5,913 bases of DNA from an uncultured Alphaproteobacteria bacterium (GTDB lineage: Bacteria > Pseudomonadota > Alphaproteobacteria > Micavibrionales > Micavibrionaceae): assembly GCA_937128575.1 (NCBI GenBank), contig CAKZMN010000243.1:1-5913 (forward strand), given 5' to 3'. The notes beneath the pieces are model-generated. The model was given only the letters and a program-made list of their open reading frames with translations, had not been told where the DNA came from and ran no database searches. The position numbers and the translations under genes are program-made. Within the stretch, counting starts at the first letter, position 1; each line of letters starts with the position of its first letter. Positions 5,262-5,913 of this stretch are shown here, one piece after another.

Positions 5262-5913
5262 AAATTTCGATATAAAAAGCCTAAAGGGCTTAACGCAAGA
5301 TAGCAGGCAAGTGCATACAGGGTTCTTATATGCGGCTTTCCCAGGATCCAAAGTTGATGGTCGTGATTATATTCAGGCCGCCATCCAAAATGGAGCCTCC
5401 GCAATTTTGGCGCCCATAGGCACTGTGCTTCCTGATTTGTTTAGCGAGCAAGATGTGGTTTTAATCACAGACGAAAACCCGCGCGGCGTGTTTGCAAAAA
5501 TGGCTGCTGAATTTTACAAACTTCAACCTGAAAATATAGTGGCGGTCACTGGTACGAACGGTAAAACATCATGCGTTCACTTTGTGAAGCAGCTCTGGCA
5601 AGCGCTAGATAAAAACGCGGCAAGTATAGGGACGCTGGGCGTACGAAAAGTTGGCTCTGTTGTGCGATCAAGCTCCATGACAACGCCGGATCCGGTGTCG
5701 CTGCATGCTGAAATCGCTGACATGACGGCGGTCGGTGTAACGCATTTGGCTATGGAGGCGTCTAGCCATGGTTTAGACCAGCGCCGCCTTGATGGCGTGC
5801 GCGTAGATGTAGGCGCCTTTACAAATTTGTCTCGTGATCATTTGGATTATCACGCGGACATGGACGAGTATTTTCAGGCTAAATCACGTTTATTCTCTGA
5901 GCTTATTGTCTCT
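5254..5913 (+). CDS. murE: UDP-MurNAc-L-Ala-D-Glu ligase MurE, N-terminal part (3' end outside window)
   Basis: Cytoplasmic Mur ligase that adds the third residue (usually meso-diaminopimelate in proteobacteria) to the UDP-MurNAc dipeptide, using ATP. The first 220 codons are present. The N-terminal UDP-substrate domain shows GLTQDSRQV (12-20) and a DGRDYI block (35-40). The ATP-binding P-loop TGTNGKT is at 99-105, followed by TTPDP (143-147), the EASSHGLDQRR block (168-178), NLSRDHLDYH (191-200) and Lys210 in the QAKSRLF context, the position of the carbamylated lysine. This pattern, especially EASSHGL and TTPDP, separates MurE from MurC, MurD and MurF. The DNPR-type motif that decides between diaminopimelate and lysine lies beyond the window. 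GTG start, overlapping ftsI by 8 bases, so translation is probably coupled. Confidence 0.96.
   Translation, partial: MVKNFDIKSLKGLTQDSRQVHTGFLYAAFPGSKVDGRDYIQAAIQNGASAILAPIGTVLPDLFSEQDVVLITDENPRGVFAKMAAEFYKLQPENIVAVTGTNGKTSCVHFVKQLWQALDKNAASIGTLGVRKVGSVVRSSSMTTPDPVSLHAEIADMTAVGVTHLAMEASSHGLDQRRLDGVRVDVGAFTNLSRDHLDYHADMDEYFQAKSRLFSELIVS

Overview
The window is a chromosomal segment of a bacterium, most likely an alphaproteobacterium of moderate GC content. The FtsL homologue has the alphaproteobacterial form (single N-terminal helix, then an EWAYLNSPGRLE block). An AmpD-type amidase, the RNase P RNA and the division/cell-wall (dcw) genes lie next to each other, and the strongest regulatory signal is a cluster of GANTC sites, the target of the alphaproteobacterial methylase CcrM. 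I cannot place it to order or genus.

Layout. (1) 1-343, plus strand: the C-terminal end of isoleucyl-tRNA synthetase with its zinc-binding Cys pairs. (2) 340-978, minus strand: a methionine sulfoxide reductase A with an N-terminal export signal, convergent with ileS and overlapping it at the stop codons. (3) 1036-1524, plus strand: a cytoplasmic AmpD-like peptidoglycan-recycling amidase, divergent from msrA. (4) 1572-1937: the RNase P RNA gene rnpB, with a promoter candidate just upstream and a very clear intrinsic terminator at 1948-1982. (5) 1983-2131: a short non-coding leader with a candidate sigma70 promoter, five GANTC sites within 92 bp, and a U-rich stretch. (6) 2132-5913: the start of the dcw cluster, rsmH-ftsL-ftsI-murE, each gene overlapping the next; murE runs off the window.

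The genes fit together. AmpD recycles muropeptides released from the wall, MurE adds the third stem-peptide residue to the precursor, FtsI cross-links septal peptidoglycan, FtsL is part of the divisome complex that controls FtsI, and RsmH methylates the ribosomal P site and is the usual first or second gene of the cluster. MraZ, the transcription factor normally encoded directly upstream of rsmH, is not present; the leader instead carries the GANTC cluster.

I found no mobile element, CRISPR array, toxin-antitoxin pair or novel multi-gene system. All genes belong to well-known families. The most interesting observations are the GANTC cluster at the dcw promoter, the missing mraZ, a possible second translation start in msrA giving exported and cytoplasmic forms, and a shortened P12 arm in the RNase P RNA.
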